Position numbers and translations under genes: made by a program
Part shown: positions 25,356 through 37,170 of the stretch, piece by piece
How positions within the stretch are numbered: the stretch's first letter is position 1
How the letters are laid out: every line of letters begins with the position of its first letter
Source: Chytridium lagenaria
Taxonomy: Eukaryota > Chytridiomycota > Chytridiomycetes > Chytridiales > Chytridiaceae
DNA: 64,000 bases
Assembly (NCBI GenBank): GCA_025449115.1
Contig: JAHLKC010000146.1
Location: forward strand, 1-64,000
Direction of reading: 5' to 3'
Notes under the pieces: model-generated
Databases searched by the model: none
What the model was told of the DNA's origin: nothing
Seen by the model: the letters and a program-made list of their open reading frames with translations, nothing else

Positions 25356-27287
25356 ATGCCTGTATCGTTGATGCCGCCATCAGGCAGTGACAGAAGGCCA
25401 AGCATCAATCTCCCGCGTCTCGACACGTCCGACACCGGGGACGGAAAGCTGGCACCTCCAACAGGTGGTACGCAGAGAAAGTTCAGTATCGCAGGATCAA
25501 GAGGTGACGATGGACTTGCTGCAAGAGTTTTAGGGAACGCTATTACGGCTGGGATTGTACCGGGTGGGTCTTCGGATAGGAAATCGTCGATTTTTGTTGG
25601 TGGTGGAGAAAGACGGTTGACTGGAATTGGGGGACGGAGTGAAGGAAATAGAACGAGTTTTGCTGTTGAGTGAGTCGGGGTTATTTACAGTGTGTATATT
25701 AACGATAATCGTAGCGCGGATACGGTTAGGACAATATCAGTGAACGAGGACGACTTTTTTCGACCCAAACAAAACTCTATCAAGCCATCCAGGTACATAT
25801 ATCATTATTACTGTATGCCGGGTTTCCACATCGGCTGACGTCATATTTTAAAGGTCCGTCATTGTAGAGATAGGAGGGAAAAAGTTTGACCTTACTGAAG
25901 CCAAACGTGAGCTCATAAACTCTTATTGATACTCAAAACTGACATTAAAAAAACCATTAGGCAACGTCGTCCGATCCCAAAGCGCAAAACTTACCCGTCA
26001 ATTCCGTGTCATCTACAAATCCTCTCAATTCGACGATTTAATCGTTAAAGCATCCGAGTATATTTTATGGCATCTCCGCGCTTATCATCTTGAACGCGGG
26101 AAATCCTTGACGAACGGGACGACATCGAATTCAAATACACCTGCATTAGGGACGGCACCAACAACTCCGGGATCGATTGCGTCCGGGGCGATAAATACGT
26201 TCCCATCAACTCCAGGAGCTCCACCCACACCTTCTACAACCCCAGCGATTCCAACGAACTCACATGCTGGATCGCCGTCAACACCGTCAACGTCAAACCC
26301 AACACCTACACGCTCCATCTCCGTGATTCAACCCACATCAAGTAAGACCTTCACCCTTATTCAAAAACCCTAACATTTCAAATTAAAGACGCACCCTCTC
26401 GAACCCGTAACGTCCTCTTCCCTGAAGGCATCGACCCGCCAGACCTTCCCACCGCGCGTATCGAACGCGACATCCGCTTCAAAGATTTTGGCGCATCCTA
26501 CTGTTTCCTCCTCCTCTTTGCCTCCTCCCGCTGCACAGAACCCGCACGTGAACGATCCTGCTTTGAAAGCATCTATGCGTTCACAAAGGAAGCCGTGGTG
26601 AACCTTTTATCCCTCCCAGCGTTTTCCACGCAAATTGATGTAGAGCTTGCCCGCGTCTTCCGATCTGGGCTGTTCTGTGGGGGTGGTGTGAAAGAAGAAC
26701 GCAGGTTTGAGAGTACACGGAGTTTTTCGGTGACTGGGAAGACGACGATGAAGGATGGTTGGATGGGGGCTCTGGGGAGTCGACCGGATTCATCGAGCAC
26801 GAGGGTGAGTGGGAGTTCTGCGACAAGGTCGCGACCGGGGTCGTCGAGAGTTGGGAGTGCGAGGAGTGGGGGAAGGCCGAGTGTTTCGGTGAAGAGAGGG
26901 ACGCAGAGTGGGAGAGGGAGTATGGGAAGGGGGAGTGTGGTTGGGGGAGGGTTTTTGAGGACGTCCTCTATGGGGAAGAAGGGGAGGAGTGTGGTTTCCG
27001 CAAAGTCGGAAGATACGGAGGGTGAGAGTGGAGGGGAGGGTGGGGATCCGATGGAGCCGGATGTGGAGTCGCAACTGATGGCTGTGAAGAAGCCGACGAG
27101 GAGAAAGTGAGTGTCATTTTATTTTAGGGTTAGAAGCGCTGATATTGTGTACAGGAGACTTTCGATTAATGACGTGAGAATGGCGAGATCTCCGCTTGCA
27201 GATGCTGTCCTTCCACCTCCTCAAAGGTTCCTCTTTGTGCAGACTCGTGCGGGGACCATTGGGAATTTGGTCGGAGGTAAGAAATAG
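25356..27287 (+). CDS. PPP1R36: Protein phosphatase 1 regulatory subunit 36-like protein
   Basis: Known members regulate PP1 and are expressed in ciliated or sperm cells. Exons: 25356-25669, 25715-25792, 25854-25906, 25961-26341, 26389-27106 and 27155-27287; introns are 45-61 nt. The Ser-rich N-terminus is followed by VIVEIGGKKFDLTEAKRN, FDDLIVKASEYILWHLRAYH, a Thr/Pro-rich insert, DFGASYCFLLLFAS, CFESIYAFTKEAVVNLL, IDVELARVFRSGLF, a Gly/Ser/Arg-rich insert and ISIND-like LSINDVRMARSPLADAVLPP. The FES(x)YxF, EVGRLFRxxxF-like and MRSP...LLP blocks match my recollection of human PPP1R36 in the same order. No canonical RVxF motif was identified. All exons join in one frame. The N-terminus is uncertain because a second open frame lies directly upstream. 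Confidence 0.65.
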
Positions 27288-27509
27288 GCTTTGGGTATCA
27301 GACGTCTAACATAACAATATAGTATGAAGACGATATTGAAAGTATAAGTTTTAGTTAAGTAAGGGTGATGTATGAATTTAGATGACATGGCGTAAAGGAG
27401 AGAGCGGGAAACTACAAACCACATATGTATTTTACAAAAACAAGTGACGCAAATCGGTCATGCACATACATAAAAAACTACAAAAAACCATAAAAATCAC
27501 AAAGTATTC

Positions 27510-29339
27510 TCATTTTTTTGGATGATGTGGTCGGAGGAGGTCCTTCATACTCTCAAGCTCCATCCTCGCCATCGCGGCCTGCGCAATTTGAGCGGCTGTT
27601 CCACCTTTGGCTTGCATTAGATTATCAATAATCACCTCCATCTCTGCCAACTGCGTCTTTAACGACCTCCAAAATAAGTACAATATTAAACGCGATAAGA
27701 ATACCTATTGAATATAATTAAACTCGCATTTGTCGTATGTTCCTCCTGCAGCTGAGCCTTTAATTGATCCACCGTTTTATAATCCGTTGACATGTATTTC
27801 TTCAACTGCTCCAATTCCTTCACCACTGTTGCTCTCTTTCATCACGGCTTGTTCACGACGTTCAGCTTCTTTAAGTTGGTGTTCGAGATCTTCGATGCGT
27901 TTTGATTGATCCGAAATGGAGAGCTCAAGGCGTTGGAGATGTTGTATATGATGGAGGGGGATTTGGTAATCGCCTATGGTAGTGGTTGCGATAGAACCGT
28001 CGGGGTTTTCTGTGGAGGGATGGGTTCCGGGTCATCGGTGACTTGTGCGGAGGAAGAGGTGTTTGATGTTACAGTTGGTAATGGAGATGGAGTTTTCGGG
28101 GGGATGATGGGTTTCGTTTTTGAAGCGGGGATGATGGTCTGCCGTGGCGGAGGTTGTGCAGGCAGTCCGAATCGTTGGAGTAGACCGGTTTAACGTTTTT
28201 ACTGCTGGGTTCTATATTGTTAAAAGCATATGGATGGTGAGCGTGGTTTGGAATAGAGCTTACTCTTACCAAAGGCACGACCGCTCCTTTTGCCGACGGA
28301 TCAATAGTTCCCGGCGCAAACGTGATCCTTCTCTCGGACGGTGCCGACGTGCTTCGCAAGCTCGACTTTGTCTTTATGGGTGACGACGCAACCGTTGTAG
28401 ACTCTCCAACTTTCACGTTTGGTGTTGTTGTGGGTCTTACATTTGGTAGATGCGGTGGTTCTTGGTTGACGGAACCATTTCGTTTTCCCACCACGGGTCT
28501 ATTATTTACGGGACCCACGAGGTTTGAACGTGGAACTGCTTGTGACCTTGACGCGGCGGCGGCAGCTATTTTTGATGAAAGCGGTGATGTGGATTGATGG
28601 GAGGAGGTAGTCGTCATGGAAGTGGATGGAAGGGTGCGTTTTGGCGGAGTAGCTTGTGCAGGTGTGGGAGTAGGTGAGGGATCAGGAACGGTGGTGGCTT
28701 GTGAGAGCGCTGTGATGGCGTCAATATTGGCGGAAGTCTGTGATGAAGAAACAAGGGAAGTGCGAGTGGGGAGCTGGATCCTGCGGCCATCGTTGGAGAG
28801 AGCGTGACAGAGGTTCTTTCTACAAACAAAGTTGAAGTAGAATCTGTGGGTTCCGTTTCATTGATTTTAGTGCCTGAAGCTGCTGGATTTAATGACGTTG
28901 AGGACGATTTTAATGGCAACATCGGTCCGACTGGCACACCAGCCGCTACCTTTCTCTGAAGGGATCCAATCGCTACAGGTCTTTGGTTCTCCGTCAAAGA
29001 GGCAGTAGAAGATTTCCCGTTGATGGTTCTTCCCGATCCATTCATGGTCGTCGGTCCAGCTGATGGTGGTCGCGGTGCAGGGGATGCACCGATGGCGGCT
29101 GCAACTGAGGCAGATGTTGGACGACTCGAGACTCCATTGACAGGGTTCCTTTCAGCTATCACAATGGGAACTTTTTTTTTCGCCGTGGCTAGACGTTCAA
29201 AGACAGATGGTGTTGATGCTACTGGCTTTACGCTAGTTGGTGGAAAGGGAACGCCGGTCATGGCAACGCAAGCTGTTGATGATTCAGATTGAGTAGACGC
29301 AGATAATTTCTCTGAAGTATCCCTAGTTCCATCTGTCAT
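27510..29339 (-). CDS. Ser/Pro/Thr-rich protein with C-terminal coiled coil, unknown function, several frame breaks
   Basis: Not recognised. It begins at the ATG at 29339 (MTDGTRDTSEKLSAS). About 400 low-complexity residues rich in Ser, Pro, Thr and Ala follow. The tail is helical: RLELSISDQSKRIEDLEHQL, ELEQLKKYMSTDYKTVDQLK and TQLAEMEVIIDNLMQAKGG. It ends at a TGA at 27510-27512. A 38-nt intron lies at 27667-27704. One-base additions at about 28780 and 28189-28191, and two further adjustments near 27990 and 27830, connect the segments. The layout (disordered region then coiled coil) is similar to the gene at 21772-24101, but no sequence relation was noticed. Confidence 0.5.
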
Positions 29340-30772
29340 GCGTTTTGAACGCTAAAGCAAAGGCGGTAGGCTGCAGTCTCTCTTTCGCTTATAGTGTGTA
29401 GTGGCTCTTTTCTTTCAACTTCAAGTCCAGAAGCGCCTTCTATTTTGAGATACGAAAACCGAAAACGATAATCACATGAAAAGAAAGTTGTTTGCTAGCG
29501 TCGGGATGTAAGTTTCTTTCACCTATTTTTTTACGTAAAAAAGAGTGGCGTCTAGAAGCCAGGAACCGAAGAGCTTTTGATAGGGGATACCATGCGTCCT
29601 TGTCTGACAATTCGGGTTTTGTTGACAGTCACAAAAATTTAAGAAAAATAATGAGTGTGCCGCACAAAGGGTCGTACTCAATGGTGTCATTGATTTGAAA
29701 GGGAACGGCCTTTTTGGCGTCAACGGACTAACGAGATGCGCATCGCGTCACGTAACCCTCACATTCCATCCCGGTTTTTTGCTGCATCCTTTGCTGCTTA
29801 AACTAGTAAAGCGAATCATCTGTTTGGTGTTTGTAAAGGCTAACCTACGACACGCATGCAACAGAGTGTAAGCGCGGGAGTGATATCTCTCTCCCGCACT
29901 TTAACTGCTCATCTTGTATTTTTTGTTTTTGATTGGACAGGGTTATAAATCTAGCTGTGATAACAAAAGAGGATAACAAGAATTGAATCATCACAAAGTT
30001 ATGTAAAGAAAATACTATTTTTTAACGAAGGAAAAGAAAAACAAAAAAAGCTTTTTGATCAGTGACTTTTGTGGGCGGACTAATTTGTTGTGTGCACAAC
30101 TCGAACCCGAAACAGGGTGAATTTATTTAAGGATTTGTTTGAATTTGGAGAAATATCCAAGAAGTTTGGAATATTGCTGAAAGCTACCAACAACGAGATA
30201 TTCTGCTACCACCTGCTTGGATCACTATGGTTTTAATTAGAGGAATAACTTTTGAACACGAAATTCAGAGTTAAATATTTCGCTCATGTTACAGAAAAAG
30301 TTGTCTTTCTCATTCAGACATTTCACTGGGGCTCCCTTTTTTCTTGCCCCCACCGCAGCAGTCAGTCAGTCAGTCAGTGTCCAGTGGCGACCACTCGCCT
30401 TCCAACGAGCGAATTCTCTGCAACATACACAACAAAACCAAAACCTTCAAGTTTGGGCGTGTGTGTACGATTCATACACATTCGCCAACACGCACGCCTC
30501 CTCTTTTCCTTTCCCTCTGGACCAATCTGTTATTGACTTATCCCCAAAGTGTTGGAATTAGGCTGCATTCAAGACTCTGGACTGGAGTACAGACGCCTTT
30601 TGGGCATCTTCATAGACAGAGAGAGGGCGGCGTATTAGACTTTCATCACCATCATCGTCCCTCTTTGATATAGAGCAAGGGAGCCCTCTTGGATATCTGC
30701 AGTTGGGCTGATTTTTGGTGGGAAGGAACAGCTTGGGATTGAGACACTCCACACAACACATTCCGATTTGCC
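29340..30772. other. Intergenic region with the leader of the SH3-PX gene
   Basis: AT-rich, with no credible gene. A (CAGT)n tract lies at about 30358-30378. The stretch from about 30400 to 30770 is pyrimidine-rich and probably leader of the downstream plus-strand gene. Confidence 0.5.
30358..30378. repeat. (CAGT)n microsatellite
   Basis: About five tandem CAGT units in the likely 5' leader of the SH3-PX gene, seen directly. Confidence 0.85.
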
Positions 30773-33700
30773 ATGACCATCACCTCAAATAACATCCTCA
30801 CCCCACCAAATACCTCAAGGTCAAAGAGGGACGGGCCAGAAGGATCATCATCACCATATGGCAGAGGGGTCGAGGGTCTTCCATCAGCACCAAAATACTT
30901 TAACGATACCATTTTCAAGATCAAGGCCTTTGACGGCTACATTGCCTCAGAGCCGGATCATGTCTCATTCAGAAAGGGACAGTTTTTTTAGTAAGAATCC
31001 TTTTTAAGTGCTTGTTGATATGATAACTTTATGGAACTCTTCGTTTTGCATCCGTTGCAAATATAGAGCCTTCGTTTTGGATTACCTTCTGACTTTCTTT
31101 CTATTTTTGCAGTGCTCTTTCATATAACGAAGAAACCCAGTGCTATTTTGTCAGCACACAGGTGAGATCATAGTTTTAATCGACTTGAAGATTGTTACTG
31201 GCAAATGACAGGAGACTAACTTACATATACAGTATGCTACTCCATTTGCAAGAACTGCCGTCTGCGGTTTTGTTCCTGAACGCTACTTTGAGACTGTGAG
31301 TCTCAACGGGAAGGATGCCCCACACCCGACTCCCGCTCAGTATAAAAAGAGTATGAATGATGATTTCGGGAGACGGACGCCGGACAGTTACAAGCAAGGG
31401 AAATCTGCGGCCGCTGGAAATGATGAAAGAGCGGCAACATTAGGAAGGTTGAGATCGTCAAAGTCTGTTGGATATCTGCGGGACAGGGATGCCAAGGAGG
31501 AGGAGGAGGAATTGGAGAGGGAGGAGCAGGGAAGTTCTGGACGTCAGGAAGTTGCAGCTGTGCAAGCGGCGCAGGCTCAGGCGGCAAAAGAAAACAAAGG
31601 AGGTCGTGGACGCAGTATTAGTATGCGGACATTGAGACGGCGTGGGAAGAGTAACCCGCCACTCCCTGGTATGATTGCGGATGAGGACGTTACTGGAGGA
31701 GCCCAGGAATCAAGGGGTCGGGAACAATCCGCGGGAGGCAATAACATTGTCATTCCTCCAAGACGAACTTTCATTCCGAACCTATTGTCCACCACATCGA
31801 CTTCAGGGAATAACGTTAGTGGCAAGCCTGGCTCGTCATCAAAGAAGAAGCAGACCCCGAAAGCTTTCCAAACCTTAGACAAATCCTTTCGTCTTTTCAA
31901 TTTCTCGTCCTGGGCTGACCGTCCTCCTCAAACCTCAAAAACTCCTGGAGCACCTACCACAGCAGCAGCCACTTCCACTCATCTTCGTCATGAAACTCCT
32001 GTATCTGGATCCCTAAGTCCCACACCCATGCTTCCCACCAGTACCAGCAAGCCTCTCCCTTACCGCCCATGCCAACCGGATACGTTGAAGTGGTGAAACA
32101 GCAACAACAGCAACAACATCAGCAACAACAGCATCAACAACAACTACCCTTCCCGTCTCAATCCCAGAATGCTGCCGCCATGCACATCGCCACCCTCCGT
32201 CGTCCATCCACCCCAACCAACGAGTCTTTCTCTGCAACCGTCGTCGAAGCCTTAAAACAATCTGGCCCTATCAACCTCACCCGTTTCGTCATCGCCCTCT
32301 CCATGCGCCCCTCCGCCTCTGCCCATCCTTCCTCCGCAACCCCAACCCAACGCATCACAACCATTACTAAAACCTACGAAGAACTCGCCCAATTCCACGC
32401 TTCACTCTCATCCCGTCTCTCTCATGCCGCTCAACTTCGTCGTCCATCCAACGAAACTGGGTTTTACGCCGCAACCCGTACACCCCCCGATTCACCTTCA
32501 ACGCATGGCCTCCCCGACTTCCCCGCCCCAATCAACAATGTGGCGGAATTGCGTCGTCGCTTCTTGTTGGACGCGAGACTTCAATCGCAGATGACGGATT
32601 TAAATACGTATATGGTGCAGATTTTTAGAACGCAGGGAGGGGCTGCTCGTGCTATGGAGCAATTTTTGTTGTCGTCGCCTACAACGTCACCGGGTGGTTT
32701 GGATGAAGGGATTTCGCTGGGGAATGGCTTCTCAACTCCTCCACCTCGTGCCAACACACCGGAGGAAAGGATGGAGGATCAATATCAATCTCAAGGGTTG
32801 ATGAATCGGTCAAGGATGAGATCAAAGTCAGAGGCACCGTTTTTGAATAAGGAAGCGCCGTCTACGACATCGGGGACCGGGGGAATCTTTTCGGGCTTTT
32901 CGACACTAAGACGGTCAAAGTCGAGGACGAGGGATTTGAAAGGTGATGTTGGAAATGATGGAATGGGAGCAGGAGAAATGGGGTCCGGAAACACTTTGAA
33001 CAAGATCATGACTGTTCTTCGGAATGGTGGAGGGAACGCTCCTACACATAATCAGCCCTCTGCTAATCCACAAAGACCTGTTTACGGCGCTACCGAAGAC
33101 TCTTACACTGGACTTCATGCGCCTACACCGCATCATGCAAGGACGGCGTCTGCTGTGACTACTTCTGGGAACCCGCCTCATCCTCGACCAAACACTTCAA
33201 CTCCGCCACCTAATTTCCCTCAACGCGGTATGACCCCCAACGGATCCATCCCTCCACCCAACGTCTCAACATCCGGTTCCTCCCGTATCGGCATGGGTGG
33301 TTTGAAAACCCCCACCAATCCCTCTTTCTACCCCTCCCCATCCCCATACCGTTCCAACGGCATAAACCAAGGCGGCATGGATCGTTCCACCCCAATCCCT
33401 CCCACCAACTTCTCCTTCCAACCCCCTTCCCCACCCTCCCCAATCACCCAAACTTTATGTCAGAAGTGATGGCAGGAATGGACACCAAAGACACTCCCTA
33501 TCATCGATCAACCCCACAACCCCCTCTTCGCGCATCCTCCGTCTTTCAAAACCACCAACCCATGTATTCTCCTACACCCAGTGACGACCATCAAGTTTCA
33601 CCTGCTTCATCAGACGACGTCGCACCACCCCCACCCACCCATCTTTTCTCTTCAAACGCTCCACCCCCACCCCCTCATATCCCATCCAACAACACCCCGC

Positions 33701-33837
33701 AACCGAACGGCTGGAATAAAATGCTCACCCGTCTCGGCGTCTCATCGGAACCCTCCTCCGTGTCCATTCGGCAACGATCAACAAGTTTAGGTTGGGACGC
33801 GTCGGCCGGGGGGATGCCTAATAACACGGCGATGCTT

Positions 33838-33869
<32 letters not shown>

Positions 33870-34047
33870 TGGGACGGGGGCGTCCGCGACGTACCCCGAT
33901 AAGGCGACCGTGAAGATGATGATGATGGCGGCTGCGGCGCAAGGAAATGCGGTTGGGGCTGCGGGGGCGGTAGGGATTGGGATGGGTGGGAGTGGGGCGC
34001 CAGTGGGGCGACGGAAGACTGGAGGTGGGGTTGGCGGTGGAAGATAA
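30773..34047 (+). CDS. SH3 and PX domain scaffold protein (Bem1-like)
   Basis: Probable membrane-associated adaptor in cell polarity or NADPH-oxidase assembly, inferred from domain order. Exons: 30773-30990, 31113-31161 and 31233-34047. The SH3 domain is encoded across all three (FKIKAFDGYIASEPDHVSF, YALSYNEETQCYFVS, CGFVPERYFETV). A long basic/Ser-rich linker follows (RGRSISMRTLRRRGKS). A PX domain (FVIALSMRP, ITKTYEELAQFHASLSSRL, LPDFPAPINNVAELRRRFLL, LNTYMVQIF) is predicted to bind phosphoinositides. A Pro-rich tail has poly-Gln tracts at about 32097-32150 and 33837-33867. No second SH3 or PB1 domain was found, unlike yeast Bem1. One-base additions in C runs at 32066-32068 and 33438-33441 are needed to keep the frame. 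Confidence 0.75.
33837..33864 (+). repeat. (CAG)n tract encoding poly-Gln
   Basis: About nine CAG/CAA codons in frame near the end of the SH3-PX protein, seen directly. Confidence 0.9.
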
Positions 34048-34671
34048 AATCGACCTCGCCTTTATATTCACGTGTCGATATTTTTTTTTTCGGTTGTGTT
34101 TGTATTTTTTTTTTTGGAAACCCCTGTAATCCATGTTTTCTTTTTCCCCTACCCTCTCATTCAAGCGCTCGTGTATGGACGTTTGTCATCGTTGCTTGTT
34201 TTTTTAACGTGTATTTTTTTTTTTACCGTCTTTTTTGTTTGTTTGGGTGTTGGTAGATTTTCTGTAAAAGGCCTGCCCAATTTTTGTTTTTAAAATCATC
34301 ATACATTTGTTTGTTTTACGATTCCTGTTTTTTTGCCATCTCTATTCCCTTTTTCTTTCTTGTTCGCTCCAACACGATTCGCTGTGGACCTTATGCTAGA
34401 AAATCCGCATTGACAAAAATATGAAACTTGTGTTGGTGTTTGAAATAAACAGAGTGGAGTTGGTTGTGAAGAGAGCCTATGCGGGCCGCGTGATTGTGAT
34501 GTTGGAGGAAGGCTAAAAAGTAACTCGGGTTAATCCATAATGGTGCATGATGCATTGACAACTAGTTAAACATGCTGTCTATTTATTTCTCACTCATTAA
34601 AGCCGTTTACAAAGTCAAAATAATATAATAACTAAATAGGGGAGATCGGAGTCGAACTCCAGAACAAAAAT
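34048..34671. other. 3' region of the SH3-PX gene, T-rich
   Basis: Dense T runs on the plus strand (34080-34380) fit a 3' untranslated region and termination zone. No gene seen. Confidence 0.5.
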
Positions 34672-35847
34672 AAGGCGTAAAAAAACCCAAAACATAAATT
34701 AGAGCGAAAAAAAAATCCCGTATCGAAAGAGGACGCAAAAGTGAACACTTGGAGAGGTGGTTAAAAAAGAGTTAAGTATCACGACATTAAGTTAACTATT
34801 GTCTAGGAATTAAAGGAGGTGTGGAAGGGGTGAAAAATCCAGAACAACGAATGGCGGTGAAGGCAAGGAGGATGTCATTAATGGAGCCGTAGCTGATTTT
34901 AAAGTAAGTGGCAAAACAAGAGGGCCTAAATGAATGCAGCAAGTCTTCAAAAACAGGTTTTAAAAAATAAAGAACAACAATATAAATAAGAAAGTATTTA
35001 TGGCCCACTTTTAAAGGGACAGTGGAGGCTCTTCATCACCGTATCAGATACGGTAAAAGAGGCATCACGTAAGATCTGATCAGCACCGTTTTCGCCTTCT
35101 ATTGATAAAGTAAACATTAGCAAATTTGCAAAAAAGTAATGGCAGGAAGAGAGGACGAGAAAGTGAATTTACCAAATGCAAAAATCGTCCAGGCCTGGTC
35201 ACCGCCAAAGCTTGGCATGGCAACTCCGTAACTAATAGCGAAAACTTGCTGATACTGTCAACGTGGGAGTAGTAAAGGCTTAGCGCAGTCGACGTCCTTC
35301 TTTTTTGGCATGAACATAGCAGATGGCAACCCCCTTCATATTATGAAAGAAACAAGCGTATCCACAGTAAGTCCAAGGAAGAAGACGCAGTCAACAGGGC
35401 CTTCAACCTTCAAACCTAGTACCTCGGGTCTTGACGTGATGTTGTGGGAACCAAAATAAATAAAAAACAAATCTCAAAGGCGAAGGCAACAAGATAATAG
35501 CTGGGCCGAGCAATCTAGACGGCGTTGGGCTATGACAGAAAGTTTGAGTTTAGCTAGACTAGAAACCGTGGGGTGAAGAGATAATACAACGTGGAAGATA
35601 TATTACCTTGGACATAATAGCTCGGCCCTGGTTGACGCCACGCTTGGCAGGCAACTGGGGAGCTGAGGTGGTCTTCTTGTTAATCCTGTTGATAGATGCC
35701 AGCGAGGGGGTGGGATGGCCGTCTTGAGGGTCTTGACCAGGGCCAGGAACGGGCTTGCAAATCTTCTTACAGGCGGGCACAGGTTTGAAGTCTCCTTAGT
35801 GATCTTCCTGACAGGAATAGGCACAATCTTGTCCCAGAAAAAATATG
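34672..35847. repeat. Tandem segmental duplication, unit 1 (truncated copy)
   Basis: It aligns by eye with 35848-37170, starting at GGCGTAAAAAA and sharing long blocks such as TATCACGACATTAAGTT, TTGTCTAGGAATTAAAGG, GCAAGTCTTCAAAAAC and CCAAAGCTTGGCATGGCAACT. Divergence of perhaps 10-20% with small indels suggests an old event. The unit covers the 3' flank and last two exons of the 11-exon gene downstream and stops inside the penultimate exon. Confidence 0.8.
35519..35836 (-). pseudogene. Truncated copy of the last two exons of the 11-exon unknown gene
   Basis: Minus-strand remnant. The penultimate-exon homology (DKIVPIPVRKITKET, KPVPACKKICKPVPGPGQ, PQLPAKRGVNQGRAIMSK) ends with the same GTAATA donor at 35607. 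The terminal mini-exon at 35533-35519 is identical in sequence to that of the full gene (codons for PNAV and stop). Homology ends abruptly at about 35836. A frameshift after KITKET also separates the segments. No start codon or upstream exons remain, so it is probably non-functional. Confidence 0.7.
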
Positions 35848-37170
35848 GCGTAAAAAATTCGAAAAAAATAAGAGCGAAAAGAAATCCCTTATCCAAAAAT
35901 AGGGCGCTAGAGTGAAGGTTGATGAGGTGAAAGGGTGGTTAAAAAGAGTAAAGTATCACGACATTAAGTTAAATATTGTCTAGGAATTAAAGGCGGATGT
36001 GGAAGGGGTGAAATTCAAGAACAGCGAATGGTGAGGTGAAGGAAAGGAGGATAGGATTAATGAAGTAGTGAGGTAGATCAGAACTGTAGGGTTTTAAAGT
36101 AAGTGACAAAGCAGTGGGCCAAACTGAATACAGCAAGTCTTCAAAAACGGATCTAAAAAATAGAGAACAACACCATCACTTTCAAAGGGTGGAAGCTCTT
36201 CATCACACACTGTTAAATGTGGTAAAGGTCAAAGGGTGGAAGCTCTTCATCACACACTGTTAAATGTGGTAAAGGAGGTATCACGTAATATCTGATCAGC
36301 ATCGTTTTTCGCCTTCTATTGATAAAGTAAACGTTAGCAAATTCGCAAAACGGCAATGGCAGCGAGGGTGTATTACCAAATGCAAAACTCGTCCGGGCCT
36401 GGTCACCGCCAAAGCTTGGCATGGCAACTCCTTAACTAATAGCGAATACTTGCTGATACTGTCAACGTGGGAGTATTAAAGGCTTGACGCAGCCGGCGTT
36501 CTCCTTGACATGAACATAGCAGATGCCAGCCCATTCATATTATGAAAGGAACAAGCGTATCCGCAGCATGTCCAATTAAGAAGACACAGTCAACATGGCC
36601 TTCAACCTTCAAACCTAGCACCTCCGGACTTGACGCGATGTTGTGGGAACCAAAAAAAATAAATAAATAAACAAATAAACAAATAAATATTTCAAAGGCG
36701 AAGGGAACAAGACAACAGCGGCAGAAGAGTGGGCCGAGCAATCTAGACGGCGTTGGGCTATAATAGAAAGTTTAAGTTAGCTAGGCAAGCAAAACGTGGG
36801 TGAAGAGACGATACGACAAGTAAGAATTACGAGTACGATATATTACCTTGGACATGATAGCACGGACTTGGTTGACGCCACGCTTGGCAGGCAACTGGGG
36901 AGAGGTGGCCGTCTTGTTGATCTTGTTGATGCATGCCAGAGGAGTAGGGCGAGTGGGGATGGCGGCCTTTGGGGTCTGACTAGAGCTGGGGCTGGGGACG
37001 GGCTTGTAGGTCTTCTTAGGGGGCACAGCAGGAGTCTTACGGGTGGGCAAAGGCTTGGAAGTCTTCTTGGGGGGGACAGCGCTAGGAGTCTTACGGGCGG
37101 TCACAGGCTTGGAAGTCTTCTTGGGGATCTTCACATGAACAGGCGCGTCCACAATCTTGTCCATACGCGA
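35848..37170. repeat. Tandem segmental duplication, unit 2 (contains the intact gene 3' end)
   Basis: Second unit of the direct duplication, matching 34672-35847. It is longer because the coding part has extra Lys/Pro/Thr-rich repeats and contains an internal 47-bp tandem repeat and an AAAT tract. Confidence 0.75.
36182..36275. repeat. 47-bp tandem repeat, two exact copies
   Basis: The 47-base unit beginning TCAAAGGGTGGAAGC occurs at 36182-36228 and again at 36229-36275. It lies downstream of the 11-exon gene. Unit 1 of the segmental duplication has only one related copy near 35008-35050. Confidence 0.9.
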
